Below, piece after piece: positions 32,772 to 41,604 of a stretch of DNA of 64,000 nt; within the stretch, counting starts at the first letter, position 1, and each line of letters starts with the position of its first letter. The stretch covers positions 4,486,962 to 4,550,961 of the forward strand of contig NZ_JAELVF020000001.1 of assembly GCF_018101125.2 (NCBI RefSeq). The letters are read 5' to 3'. Position numbers and translations under genes: made by a program. The notes beneath the pieces are model-generated. The model worked only from the letters and a program-made list of their open reading frames with translations, had not been told where the DNA came from and searched no databases. The DNA is from Streptomyces tardus (GTDB lineage Bacteria > Actinomycetota > Actinomycetes > Streptomycetales > Streptomycetaceae).

Positions 32772-33527
32772 TCAGATGCGGTGCTGTGCGCCGCCGTCCA
32801 CCGCCAGCATGGTGCCGGTGAGGTACGAGGCAGCGGGGGAGAGCAGGAAGGCACCGGCCCGGCCGAACTCTTCCGGCGTGCCGTACCGACGCAGCGGGAT
32901 CTGCGCCTCGTTGCGCTCGCGGGAGGCCTCGGCGTCCCCGGAGAGCGCGTCCAGCTCCCGTACGCGGTCCGTGTCGATGCGCGAGGGCAGCAGCCCGACG
33001 ACGCGGATGCCGCGCGGGCCGAGCTCGTTCGCCAGGGACTTGGCGAAGCCGGCCAGACCGGGCCGCAGTCCGTTGGACACGGTCAGCCCCGGCACCGGCT
33101 CGGTGACCGAGGACGAGAGCACGAACCCGATCACCCCTCCTTCGCCGAGCCGCTCGGCGGCGGCCCGCGCGAGCCGCACCGCGCCGAGGAAGACCGACTC
33201 GAACGCCGTCTCCCACTGCTCGTCGGTGATCGCCTCCGCGGGGCCCGCGGGCGGCCCGCCGACGCTGATGAGCACACCGTCGAGCCGCTCGAAGTGCGCG
33301 AGTGCCGCGTCCGTCAGCCGTCCGGCGGTCGCCGGGTCGCCGTTGTCGGCGGCGATGCCGACCGCGCCCCCGCCCAGCCGCCCGGCGGCACCGGAGGCGG
33401 CCTCCTCGGTACGGCTGCTGACGACGACCTTCGCGCCGTCGGCGACGAGCTGCTCGGCCACCGCGTAACCCAGCCCGCGGCTGGCGCCGGTGACGATGTA
33501 CGCCCTGTCCTTCAGTCCAAGATCCAT
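32772..33527 (-). CDS. Short-chain dehydrogenase/reductase
   Basis: 251 residues. NAD(P)-binding TGASRGLGYAVAEQL at the N-terminus. The usual Tyr-x3-Lys catalytic pair is not in the normal form: after SSSVTEPVPGLTVSNGLRPGLAGFAKSL there is no Tyr and no Lys four later, Asn and Gly taking that stretch (SDR variants of this type exist). The C-terminus GTMLAVDGGAQHRI is classical. Substrate unknown. Convergent with amaP. Confidence 0.85.
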   Translation of the reverse strand: MDLGLKDRAYIVTGASRGLGYAVAEQLVADGAKVVVSSRTEEAASGAAGRLGGGAVGIAADNGDPATAGRLTDAALAHFERLDGVLISVGGPPAGPAEAITDEQWETAFESVFLGAVRLARAAAERLGEGGVIGFVLSSSVTEPVPGLTVSNGLRPGLAGFAKSLANELGPRGIRVVGLLPSRIDTDRVRELDALSGDAEASRERNEAQIPLRRYGTPEEFGRAGAFLLSPAASYLTGTMLAVDGGAQHRI

Positions 33528-33531
33528 GGGA

Positions 33532-34428
33532 TCAGTCTGCCGTGCCGCCCGCCCGTGCGGCGAGCGAGGGGCCGTCCTCGGTGCGCTGATCGGCGCTTCC
33601 GTCCGGTACGCGCTGCGGCTGCGGGCGGGCGTCGGTGCCGGCGGAGCCGAGGCCGGAGGCCAGGCCGGCCGCCGCCGTGCGGTCGCGCACTTCGCGGCGG
33701 AAGAGTACGAACCAGCCGACGGGTACCGCCGCGACGAACAGCCACCACTGCACCGCGTACGCCATGTGCGCGCCGATACCGCTGTGGTCCGGCTCCGGCA
33801 CGGGCTGTGCCGTCTCGCCGCGCGCGGGTGCGGGGTCGGTGCCGGTCAGCTGGAGGTAGCCGCGCAGCACCGGAAGGCCGGTGGCCTCCGCCTGCTGCTC
33901 GCTGTTCATCAGCATGACCTGGCGGTCGGGCAGACCCGCGCGGTCCTTGATACCGCTGCCAGCCTCGGTCTCGTCGGGCATCAGCCGACCGGAGAGCGTC
34001 ACCTCGCCCTCCGGCGCCGCGGGCACCTCGGGGAAGGCGGTCTGGCTGGCGCCCGAGGTCACCCAGCCGCGGTTGACCAGCAGCGCGCTGCCGTCCTCGA
34101 GGACCAGCGGAGTGAGCACGAAATAGCCGATGCTCTGGCCGTCCTCGGCGGTGCGGCGGCGCACCACGACCTCGTGCTCGGTGTCGTAGGTGCCGGTGGC
34201 GGTGACCGCGCGGTACCGCTCCCGGTCGGTGACCTCGCCCTCCGTGCCGGTCAGCTCGTCGACCGGCACGGGGTCGGCGGACAGGCTCCGGGCGATGCGG
34301 TCGTTGTGCGCGACGCGCTCCTGGTGGCGGTGGTACTGCCAGAACCCGAGCTCGACCATGGCAGGCATCAGCACGAGAGCGACCAGAGTGAGGATCACCC
34401 ACTGCCGGGACAACAGGAAGCGGTACAC
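33532..34428 (-). CDS. SURF1 family cytochrome oxidase assembly protein
   Basis: 298 residues with a membrane helix at each end (about 9-27 and 225-243) and an external domain between, the SURF1 topology; motifs VLVNRGWVTSG and GFWQYHRHQER are typical. Assists haem a insertion into cytochrome c oxidase. The last 45 residues form a variable cytoplasmic tail. Four bases from the SDR gene. Confidence 0.88.
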   Translation of the reverse strand: MYRFLLSRQWVILTLVALVLMPAMVELGFWQYHRHQERVAHNDRIARSLSADPVPVDELTGTEGEVTDRERYRAVTATGTYDTEHEVVVRRRTAEDGQSIGYFVLTPLVLEDGSALLVNRGWVTSGASQTAFPEVPAAPEGEVTLSGRLMPDETEAGSGIKDRAGLPDRQVMLMNSEQQAEATGLPVLRGYLQLTGTDPAPARGETAQPVPEPDHSGIGAHMAYAVQWWLFVAAVPVGWFVLFRREVRDRTAAAGLASGLGSAGTDARPQPQRVPDGSADQRTEDGPSLAARAGGTAD

Positions 34429-34453
34429 GGTTTCGACGTTATCGCGGGGCCGG

Positions 34454-35458
34454 TCAGCGGGTCGGCGCGGGGGCCACGTCCCGAAGGAGGTGGCTGAACG
34501 CGGTCTCGTCGATCACGGGGGTACCGAACGCGAGCGCCTTGCCCACCTTGGAGGTGCCGGCTTCCGGGTCGTTGGTCACCAGCAGGCTCGTCAGCCGCGA
34601 GACGCTCGTCGCGACGTGGAGGCCTGCCTCGACCGCACGGTCCTCCAGCAGCTCGCGGTCGACCGAGGTGTCGCCCGAGAAGGCCACCCGCATCCCCTGC
34701 ACCAGCGTGCCTCCCGGCGAGTATCTGCCGGGGTTGGGGTACGGGCATGCGGGGCGTCTGCGGGCCGGCCGCCAGGTGCGGGGGGCGTATCCGCCGCGGG
34801 CGGAACCCGGAGACGAGGGGGCGTCGCTCCACTCGGTGAGCGGCTGGCACGCCAGCAGCGGAAGCCGGACGCCCTGGTGCGCAGCGATTCGCAGGCTGGG
34901 CCGGAACGCTTCGGCGAGCACCCGTGCGTCGTCCAGCGCGTGGTGCGCGCGCCGCTGCTGCACACCGTAGTGCGCGGCGAGCGACTCCAACTTGTGGTTG
35001 GGCAGCGGGAGGTCGAGCTGCTTGGCGAGCGCGATGGTGCACAGCCGCTGGCGGACGGGGGCGACACGGCCGGCCCGGGCGTACTCCCTGGAGATCATCG
35101 TCCAGTCGAAGACGGCGTTGTGCGCGACCAGCACACGGTCCTTCAGACGCTCGGCGAAATCCTCGGCGATCTCGCCGAACAGCGGTGCGTCGGCGAGGAC
35201 TTCGGAGGTGAGGCCGTGGATCCAGGTCGGCCCGGGATCACGCTGCGGATTGACGGTGGTGTACCAGTGGTCCTCCACCTCGCCCCTGGCGTCCAGGCGG
35301 TAGACGGCGGCGGAGACTATGCGGTCGTCGCGGGCCAGGCCGGTGGTCTCGACGTCCACCACCGCGTATCCGTCCGGATATCCGGAGGGCCACGTCCTCG
35401 CGGCGGCAGTCTGCTGCGCGGGGAAGAGCGGGGCGGCTGCCGTGTGGTCTTCGAGCAT
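34454..35458 (-). CDS. DEDDh 3'-5' exonuclease with C-terminal BRCT domain
   Basis: 334 residues from ATG 35458. Exonuclease motifs: VVDVETTG (Asp, Glu), LVAHNAVFDW, and HHALDDARVLAE (His, Asp), as in DNA polymerase III epsilon. A variable basic linker follows, then a BRCT domain from about 245 (GMRVAFSGDTSVDRELLEDR to LLVTND). Probably proofreading or repair of DNA ends; partner unknown. The open frame upstream of the ATG is not supported. Confidence 0.87.
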   Translation of the reverse strand: MLEDHTAAAPLFPAQQTAAARTWPSGYPDGYAVVDVETTGLARDDRIVSAAVYRLDARGEVEDHWYTTVNPQRDPGPTWIHGLTSEVLADAPLFGEIAEDFAERLKDRVLVAHNAVFDWTMISREYARAGRVAPVRQRLCTIALAKQLDLPLPNHKLESLAAHYGVQQRRAHHALDDARVLAEAFRPSLRIAAHQGVRLPLLACQPLTEWSDAPSSPGSARGGYAPRTWRPARRRPACPYPNPGRYSPGGTLVQGMRVAFSGDTSVDRELLEDRAVEAGLHVATSVSRLTSLLVTNDPEAGTSKVGKALAFGTPVIDETAFSHLLRDVAPAPTR

Positions 35459-35652
35459 GGTCACAGAGGATACGGCCCGGCTCTGACACTCCCCGCGCCG
35501 CGGCCCGTTGACGCGTACCGGTTCTTCACGCCCCGTCAACCGGTCGGCGCGGCGGTGGAGTAGCGCACACGCCGGTGACCAGCGGCGGACACCGCCGGCG
35601 GGCAGCGGGGGCGGGCCGGTCGCACCGGGTGCCCGCGGGGCGAGAACGCCGA

Positions 35653-35684
35653 CGGGGGCCGGACCGTCAGTGGTCCGACCCCCG
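35653..35684 (-). terminator. Terminator of the subtilase gene
   Basis: 13-bp stem CGGGGGCCGGACC (35653-35665) with 35672-35684, one mismatch, six-base loop, between the subtilase stop and the exonuclease gene. The 287-base gap around it shows no gene. Confidence 0.6.
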
Positions 35685-35745
35685 CCGTTCAACCGCCTTG
35701 TGCGGCGCGGGAGTTGGAACCCGCCCCGGCAGCTCGGCGCGGTGG

Positions 35746-37266
35746 CTACTTCGTCACGGCCTTGTGGGCGTCGACGATGCCGTAGCCGTAGAAGCTGTTG
35801 ACGTGCTCGGTGCCGACGCACTCGGCCGCGAACTCGCCGTCACCGCTCGGGTCGTACTCCTCCGGGCACGGGGTGCTGATGGCCTGTGCCTTCAGACGCC
35901 ACGCCAGCTCCTGCGGAGAGACCTCGGCGTCCTTGCTCTTCAGCAGCGCCGCGACACCGGCCACGTACGGGCCGGCCATCGAGGTGCCCTGCAGGAAGGC
36001 GTACTCGCCGTCGGGCATCGTGGAGAGGATGCCGCCGTTCTTCGCCGGGGCGTCCGGGGTCTGGTAGCGCCCGTCACCGCCGGGCGCGGCCAGGTCGATC
36101 TGGCCCGAACCGTAGTTGGAGAAGTAGGACTTCAGCTTCTGCGAACCGGTGGAGCTGACCGAGATGGTGCCCTCCACCTGGGTGGGCAGATCCGGGCAGA
36201 CCGTCGGGTCGATCTCGCGCTCCACCGGGGTGGAGTCGTTCGGGCTGGAGTCGTCCTTGATCGTCTTCGCGGCCAGGTCGAAGTTGCTGTTGCCGGCCGA
36301 GGTGACGTGGGCGGTGCCCTTGCCCTGGGCGTACTTCATCGACCTGGTGACGGCCTCCACCAGCGCCTGCTGGTCGGGGTCGTCGGTGCAGGCGAACATC
36401 CACGGGTCGACGTAGTAGCTGTTGTTGGTGATGTCGACGCCCTTGTCGGCGGCGAACATGAAGGCGCAGACAACGGCCTCGGTGTAGAAGAAGCTGTCGC
36501 CCGGCTCGCTCACCTTGATGGAGGAGACCGAGACGCCCGGAGCCGCGCCCGCGACTCCCTGGCCGTTGCGCGCGGCGGCGATGATGCCGGCCACGTGCGT
36601 GCCGTGGTAGCTGCCGTCGGCGTACGGACGCCAGGCGCCCTTGGAGGTGTCGGCGTCGCCGCCCACGCAGTTGGCCGACTTGTCGGCGGCGAAGTTCGGG
36701 GCCAGGTCGGGGTGGGTGTCGTCGACGCCGGTGTCGATCACGGCGACGGTGACGTCCTTGCTGCCCTGGTCGACCTTGTGCGCCTGGTCGGCCTTGATCT
36801 GCGGGAGCGCCCACTGCATGGACTCCAGCGGCTCCTCGCCGCTGTCGGCGCTCTTGGCGCTCTGGCGCTGCTGCGCGGAGTTCAGGTACTCCGGCTTTCC
36901 GACGTCGGTGGTGGCGGCCGTCTTGATCGGGGCCGTACGGGTGGCCCCCGCCGAGTCGATGCCCTTGACCTCGCGGACCTCGGCGGCGAAGTCCGGGTTC
37001 TTGGAGTGGGCGACGACGACGCCGATGTCCTTGAAGGCGTTGACGACGGTGCCGTCGGCCTTCTTCACGGCCTTCTTGGCCTTCTTGACCGCACTCGCGC
37101 CCGCGTCGGTGTTGACGACGTACGACAGCTGCGGACCGTCCTTGGGGGCGTCGTCCTTGGCGAGGGCGCCGCTGGCGCTGGGCAGCAGTCCCAGCGAGAC
37201 GGTGAGAGCAAGACCGGCAGGAACCGCGATGAAGCGGCGTCTTCCGGACAGGGGGCTCAAACCCAT
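35746..37266 (-). CDS. Secreted S8 family serine peptidase (subtilase)
   Basis: 506 residues from ATG 37266, preceded by the excellent site GAAGGAGAT. Signal peptide 1-36, I9-type propeptide about 45-145, then the protease: Asp178 (VIDTG), His221 (HGTHVAG), Asn326 (SAGNSN) and Ser429 (GTSMAGP). Several Cys in the catalytic domain suggest disulfides. Expected to be extracellular and self-processed. Two palindromes lie in the promoter region. Confidence 0.93.
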   Translation of the reverse strand: MGLSPLSGRRRFIAVPAGLALTVSLGLLPSASGALAKDDAPKDGPQLSYVVNTDAGASAVKKAKKAVKKADGTVVNAFKDIGVVVAHSKNPDFAAEVREVKGIDSAGATRTAPIKTAATTDVGKPEYLNSAQQRQSAKSADSGEEPLESMQWALPQIKADQAHKVDQGSKDVTVAVIDTGVDDTHPDLAPNFAADKSANCVGGDADTSKGAWRPYADGSYHGTHVAGIIAAARNGQGVAGAAPGVSVSSIKVSEPGDSFFYTEAVVCAFMFAADKGVDITNNSYYVDPWMFACTDDPDQQALVEAVTRSMKYAQGKGTAHVTSAGNSNFDLAAKTIKDDSSPNDSTPVEREIDPTVCPDLPTQVEGTISVSSTGSQKLKSYFSNYGSGQIDLAAPGGDGRYQTPDAPAKNGGILSTMPDGEYAFLQGTSMAGPYVAGVAALLKSKDAEVSPQELAWRLKAQAISTPCPEEYDPSGDGEFAAECVGTEHVNSFYGYGIVDAHKAVTK

Positions 37267-37302
37267 GTAGATCTCCTTCAGTGAGCGCTGGTCATCAACC
37301 AC

Positions 37303-37346
37303 CCGTTCGAAGAACGGAGTTCACGTTCGGGTGATCGCTGGAACGT
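37303..37346 (-). promoter_or_regulatory. Two inverted repeats upstream of subtilase
   Basis: CCGTTC-GAA-GAACGG (37303-37317) and ACGTTC ... GAACGT (37323-37328 with 37341-37346). Both share the half-site CGTTC/GAACG, so one regulator may bind both. They are 37-80 bases upstream of the start codon. Confidence 0.45.
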
Positions 37347-37505
37347 ATCGACGGCGATAAACGTGCTACAAGAGCTCGGTCAAAACGAGATCAAAAGGCA
37401 ACGCGTGGCGGCACGCAGTCGAATTCAACGATCTGTTGAATGTCGGCGTGCTGGCGTACTGTCGGATGCAAGAGGCGCGACGAACTGCTGGGAGGCGGAC
37501 TCCGG

Positions 37506-38495
37506 ATGCTGCTGGACACCTACGGCCGGGTCGCCACCGACCTGCGGGTCTCGTTGACCGACCGCTGCAATCTGCGCTGCACCTACTGCATGCCCGAGGA
37601 GGGACTGCAGTGGCTCGCCAAGCCCGAGCTGCTCACCGACGACGAGATCGTGCGGCTGGTGGATATCGCGGTGGCCGAGCTGGGCGTGAAGGACGTCAGA
37701 TTCACCGGGGGCGAGCCGCTGCTCCGCCCCGGGCTGGTGTCGATCATCGAGCGCTGCGCCGGGCTCTCGCCCCGTCCGAAGCTCTCGCTGACCACCAACG
37801 GCATCGGTCTGGAACGCACCGCGATCGCGCTGGCCGCAGCGGGACTCGACCGGGTCAACGTCTCGCTCGACACGCTCGACCCCGAGGTCTTCCGCCGCAT
37901 GACCCGCCGCAAGCGCCACGCGGACGTGCTGCGCGGACTCGCCGCAGCCAAGGAGGCCGGGCTCACCCCGGTCAAGGTCAACGCGGTGCTGATGCCCGAC
38001 CTCAACGACGCCGAGGCCCCGGACCTGCTCGCCTGGGCGATCGAGCACGAGTACGAGCTGCGCTTCATCGAGCAGATGCCGCTGGACGCCCAGCACGGCT
38101 GGCAGCGCGAGGGCATGATCACCGCCGAGGACATCCTGGCCTCGCTCCGAACGCGCTTCACCCTCGACAACGAGGGCAGCCGGCAGCGCGGTTCGGCGCC
38201 CGCCGAGCGCTGGACCGTGGACGGCGGCCCGCACACCGTGGGCGTCATCGCCTCGGTGACCAGGCCGTTCTGCCGGGCCTGCGACCGTACCCGGCTGACC
38301 GCCGACGGGCAGGTCCGCACCTGTCTCTTCGCCACCGAGGAGTCCGATCTTCGGGGCGCACTGCGCGGCGGGGCGACGGACGCGGAGGTCGCCGCGCTGT
38401 GGCGGACCGCGATGTGGGGCAAGAAGGCCGGGGCCGGCATCGACGACCCCTCCTTCGTGCAGCCGGACCGTCCGATGTCAGCCATCGGCGGCTGA
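37506..38495 (+). CDS. moaA: GTP 3',8-cyclase
   Basis: 329 residues from ATG 37506; GGGAGG lies upstream. Radical SAM enzyme of molybdenum cofactor synthesis. N-terminal cluster Cys21-x3-Cys25-x2-Cys28, GGEPLLRP SAM motif, C-terminal cluster in FCRACDRTRLTADGQVRTC, and the essential terminal Gly-Gly. No other moa gene is in the window. Confidence 0.95.
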   Translation: MLLDTYGRVATDLRVSLTDRCNLRCTYCMPEEGLQWLAKPELLTDDEIVRLVDIAVAELGVKDVRFTGGEPLLRPGLVSIIERCAGLSPRPKLSLTTNGIGLERTAIALAAAGLDRVNVSLDTLDPEVFRRMTRRKRHADVLRGLAAAKEAGLTPVKVNAVLMPDLNDAEAPDLLAWAIEHEYELRFIEQMPLDAQHGWQREGMITAEDILASLRTRFTLDNEGSRQRGSAPAERWTVDGGPHTVGVIASVTRPFCRACDRTRLTADGQVRTCLFATEESDLRGALRGGATDAEVAALWRTAMWGKKAGAGIDDPSFVQPDRPMSAIGG

Positions 38496-38702
38496 GCGGT
38501 GCCAGTCCTCGAGGGTGACGACATCCTTGAGGAAACCGCGCAGATCCAGGAAGTTCGACAGATGCTCGCGGTGGTCGTCACAAGCGAGCCAGGTCTTCCG
38601 GCGGTCCGGGGTGTGCAGTTTGGGGTTGTTCCAGGCGAGCACCCACACCGCGGGGAGGCGACAGCCCTTGGCGGAGCAGATGGCGGTGTCCTCAGTCGTC
38701 AC
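38478..38702 (-). CDS. Small conserved protein with paired cysteines
   Basis: 74 residues from GTG 38702. CSAKGC near the N-terminus and CDDHREHL later could hold a zinc; DRRKTWLACDDH is well ordered. It overlaps the 3' end of moaA by 18 bases in the convergent direction. Similar proteins have been mislabelled acetone carboxylase in databases; no evidence for that here. Function unknown. Confidence 0.7.
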   Translation of the reverse strand: MTTEDTAICSAKGCRLPAVWVLAWNNPKLHTPDRRKTWLACDDHREHLSNFLDLRGFLKDVVTLEDWHRSAADG

Positions 38703-38748
38703 GCGCCCATCCAAACATGTGCACGGGGGTGAACCGCGCCGGGACATG

Positions 38749-38788
38749 ACGACGCCGGGCAGCCACGGGGGGAGCTGCCCGGCGTCGT
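38749..38788 (-). terminator. Terminator of the DUF3099 gene
   Basis: Perfect 15-bp arms ACGACGCCGGGCAGC (38749-38763) and 38774-38788, ten-base loop. Confidence 0.7.
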
Positions 38789-38926
38789 TCGGTCGCTCCG
38801 ACGGGGGATGCGGAGCGCGCTAGAAGTATCGCACGGCATCGCCGCACCGGTGACCGCAAGCGCACGAAACGTCGCCCCGTCGCGGAGTGCGCCCGGCGCG
38901 CTGCCTCTTCGTCAACTCCCCCCGGC

Positions 38927-39379
38927 TCAGGGCTCGTTCGTACTTGCGCCGGGTTCGTGTGCCGCGGAGTGCCCGCCGGGCTCCGCGGCCTCCCGGGGCG
39001 GTTCCGCAGGTCGTTCGCTCCCCTGTCGGGGTGGCTCACCGGCCGGCGCGGAGGGCCGTTCCGCCGGGGTGCCGGTGCCCGCACCGAGCCGGGGTCTGGA
39101 AGGCGCGCCCAGCAGCGAGGACGGGATCGCGGGGGAGTTCTCCCGCCCCGCGTTGGCGATCACCACGGCGATGTACGGGAGCACCACACCGAGGGCCAGC
39201 AGCACCACGGCCAGCGGTCGCGAGACGTTCCACAGGGCGACGGTCAGCAGCACCGAGAGGGTGCGGACCAGCATCGAGACGACGTAGCGCCGCTCCCTGC
39301 CGCGCACATCCTCCGACAGGCCGCGACGCGCCCCGCTGATCCGGAAGACCTCTGCTCCGTGCCGTCTGCTCACCGTCAC
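38927..39379 (-). CDS. DUF3099 membrane protein
   Basis: 150 residues from GTG 39379, eight bases after GGAGG (two more GTG codons precede in frame). The conserved N-terminal block (SRRHGAEVFRISGARRGLSE) and RRYVVSMLVRT lead into two membrane helices (about 33-52 and 56-78). A Pro/Ala/Glu/Arg tail follows. Function unknown. A very long open frame across this locus is a shadow. Confidence 0.82.
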   Translation of the reverse strand: MTVSRRHGAEVFRISGARRGLSEDVRGRERRYVVSMLVRTLSVLLTVALWNVSRPLAVVLLALGVVLPYIAVVIANAGRENSPAIPSSLLGAPSRPRLGAGTGTPAERPSAPAGEPPRQGSERPAEPPREAAEPGGHSAAHEPGASTNEP

Positions 39380-39538
39380 CACCACCCCTCCACGCCCATA
39401 CGGTACGCCTCGGCGTGCGCACCGCCCCGCCCAGGTCCGGGCGCGTGCCTTCACGCGTTCGGCCCACGTCGTGGTGCGCCGGGTGGTGGCGGGAAGCAGC
39501 CTGAAGGCCGCGCAGGGTGCGCATGAGACGGAGGCGTC

Positions 39539-39829
39539 ATGAGCTGGTTGTGGGCGATCATCGTCGGGCTCATCCTCGGCGTGCTGGCCCGCGCGATCCT
39601 TCCCGGGAAGCAGGGCATCCCGCTGTGGTTGACGGTCATCTTCGGAATGGTCGGAAGCCTGCTGGGAAACCTGGTCGCGGGATGGATCGGCGTGGACAAC
39701 ACCAAGGGCATCGACTGGATCAGACACGCGTTGCAACTCGGTGGAGCGGTCCTCGTGGTCGCGCTCGGCGCGCCCCTGTACGCCTCGATGAAACGCGGCG
39801 GCAGCGGCAGCGGCAGAGGGAGAACCTGA
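39539..39829 (+). CDS. GlsB/YeaQ/YmgE family stress membrane protein
   Basis: 96 residues. Three hydrophobic segments with the Gly-rich pattern of transglycosylase-associated proteins (GLILGVLARAILPGKQG, GMVGSLLGNLVAGW). Associated with general stress; no enzyme activity shown for the family. Ends with a Gly/Ser/Arg tail. Confidence 0.85.
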   Translation: MSWLWAIIVGLILGVLARAILPGKQGIPLWLTVIFGMVGSLLGNLVAGWIGVDNTKGIDWIRHALQLGGAVLVVALGAPLYASMKRGGSGSGRGRT

Positions 39830-39839
39830 GCCCGCCTCG

Positions 39840-39893
39840 CACACACGGCAGCGGCCGGCCCCCGTACCAGGGGACCGGCCGCTGCCGTGTGTG
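39840..39893. terminator. Strong bidirectional terminator glsB-like / tyrS
   Basis: Perfect 19-bp arms (39840-39858 and 39875-39893) starting CACACACGGCAG, with a CCCC/GGGG extension in the loop, followed on the plus strand by TGCTTTG. Lies between two convergent genes. Confidence 0.85.
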
Positions 39894-39924
39894 TGCTTTG
39901 ACTGCCGCGTGGCAGCTGCCCGCA

Positions 39925-41334
39925 TCAGAGGCCGGTGACCTCGGCCAGCTTGCGCCCCGCCTTGAGGTAGACCGAACCGGACGCCCCGGACTCGGCCAGC
40001 TTCTCCCGTACGACCTCGCCGAGCGGGCGCGTCGCGTCGCTCTCCGAGAGCACGGCTGTCTGCTGCCCGTCCGCGGCCTCGACGACCACGCGCAGCGCGT
40101 TCTGCTTGGCGAGCCGCCGCGCGGCCGAGGCGCTCGGCACGAACTCCAGCACCCGCGCCAGTACGGCGGCGACGCCCTCCGCGCCGTGCACGGACGCGTC
40201 GACGGTGGGCAGCGTGCCGACGTCGCCGAAGGACTTCTTGGAGAACTGCGCGACGAAGCCCGCTCGGGCCTTCATCGCGCTCGGCACGTCGAAGAGCACT
40301 GAGACGACCTCGCCCGCCAGGATCTTCTTCAGGTCCATCGGGTGCAGATCCCGCTCCGCCACCCGGTGGAGGGCGAGCGCGACCTCCTGGTCGGACCACT
40401 CGGTCCACGCCTTGAGGTACGGCTCGATCAGCCGGTCCGGGATCGACATGATCTTTCCGAACACGTCCTCGGCGGTCGACCGCAGACCGACGTAGTTGTC
40501 CTTGGACTTGGACATCTTGGCGCCGGTGCCGTCGGTGCCCTCGATCAGCGCGTTGGTGACCACCAGCTGCGGGGTCTGGCCGCGCAGCTCCATCAGCTTG
40601 CGGCCCATCTGGAGGTTGAGCAGCTGGTCGGCGCCGCCGAGCTCGACGTCGCTCTCCAGGGCGACCGAGTCCAGCGCCTGGGCCACCGGGTACAGCAGCT
40701 CCGACATGGTCAGCCCCGAACCCTCGGCGAGCCGGGTGCGGAAGTCGTCCCGCTGGAGCAGTTGGGAGACCGGCACCTGGGAGAGCAGCCCCAGCAGCTC
40801 CGGGAAGGTGTACGGGCCGAGCCACTCGCTGTTCTGCGCGAAACGGACCTGCTCGAAGTCGAGGAAGGGCCGGACCTGCTCCTTGTAGGTCGCCATGTTC
40901 TGCGCGATGTCCTCGTCGGTGAGCGGGGGCCGCTCGGCCGTACGCCCGGACGGGTCGCCGATCTTGGCGGTGAAGTCCCCGATGATCAGGACGACTTCGT
41001 GCCCCATGCGCTGTAAGCGGCTCAGGGTGAGCACCGGGACCGCATGGCCCAGGTGCATGTCCGAACCGGTCGGGTCGACGCCCAGCTTCACCCGCAGGCC
41101 GGTGCCCTCGGAGCGGCGCCGCTCGATGCGTGCTGCCAGCTGCTCCACTCCGGGCAGCACGTCCACCGTGCGCGCGGCGATCAGGGCGGCCTGCTCGTCG
41201 GCCGAGAGATCCGTCAGATCCAGACCGCGCCTCGCGGTCGTCTCGGTGAGCAGCTGCTCCACGGCGGAGTCGGAGGAGAGGTCCTGTGCCAGCAGCCTGC
41301 CGGCACGTGCGACGGAGTCGCCGAGGCGTGTCAT
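39925..41334 (-). CDS. tyrS: Tyrosyl-tRNA synthetase
   Basis: 469 residues from ATG 41334 after AGGA. Class I signature HLGH in GSDMHLGHAVP and AKMSKSKDN (KMSKS); C-terminal S4 domain about 395-469. The GVDPTGSDMHLGH form places it with the TyrZ/TyrS2 subgroup rather than the E. coli-type YCGFDPTA form. Essential. No T-box leader is visible in the 270 bases upstream. Confidence 0.94.
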   Translation of the reverse strand: MTRLGDSVARAGRLLAQDLSSDSAVEQLLTETTARRGLDLTDLSADEQAALIAARTVDVLPGVEQLAARIERRRSEGTGLRVKLGVDPTGSDMHLGHAVPVLTLSRLQRMGHEVVLIIGDFTAKIGDPSGRTAERPPLTDEDIAQNMATYKEQVRPFLDFEQVRFAQNSEWLGPYTFPELLGLLSQVPVSQLLQRDDFRTRLAEGSGLTMSELLYPVAQALDSVALESDVELGGADQLLNLQMGRKLMELRGQTPQLVVTNALIEGTDGTGAKMSKSKDNYVGLRSTAEDVFGKIMSIPDRLIEPYLKAWTEWSDQEVALALHRVAERDLHPMDLKKILAGEVVSVLFDVPSAMKARAGFVAQFSKKSFGDVGTLPTVDASVHGAEGVAAVLARVLEFVPSASAARRLAKQNALRVVVEAADGQQTAVLSESDATRPLGEVVREKLAESGASGSVYLKAGRKLAEVTGL

Positions 41335-41395
41335 CGGGGGTTCCTGTAATTCGGGTCGGTGGGGATCGACGGTTTCGACAAGGGCTCGATCCGGG

Positions 41396-41434
41396 CGGAC
41401 GAGGGGTTCGACCGAAGCGGACGAGGGGTTCGAC
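41396..41434. repeat. Two-copy tandem repeat upstream of tyrS
   Basis: CGGACGAGGGGTTCGAC occurs at 41396-41412 and 41418-41434, period 22. A looser related copy (GATCGACGGTTTCGAC) precedes. It lies in the tyrS 5' region, 62-100 bases before the start. Confidence 0.7.
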
Positions 41435-41604
41435 GAGGTGCGGGCCAGGGCCGACGGGGTTGCGACGGCCGCGGAGGTACGGGGGCGAGTGTAGTGGGGC
41501 GGCCCGCCCGCGGGTCCGGCCGGACGCCGGATGCCGTGGGCGGGCCGCGTGCGCGGTGGCCGACGTCCGCCGGGCCGCCGCGTCACCCGCCGGGGCCCGC
41601 CGCG

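Noticed and set aside
41335..41604. T-box leader of tyrS
   Set aside because: No specifier loop or T-box sequence; the region contains only short repeats.
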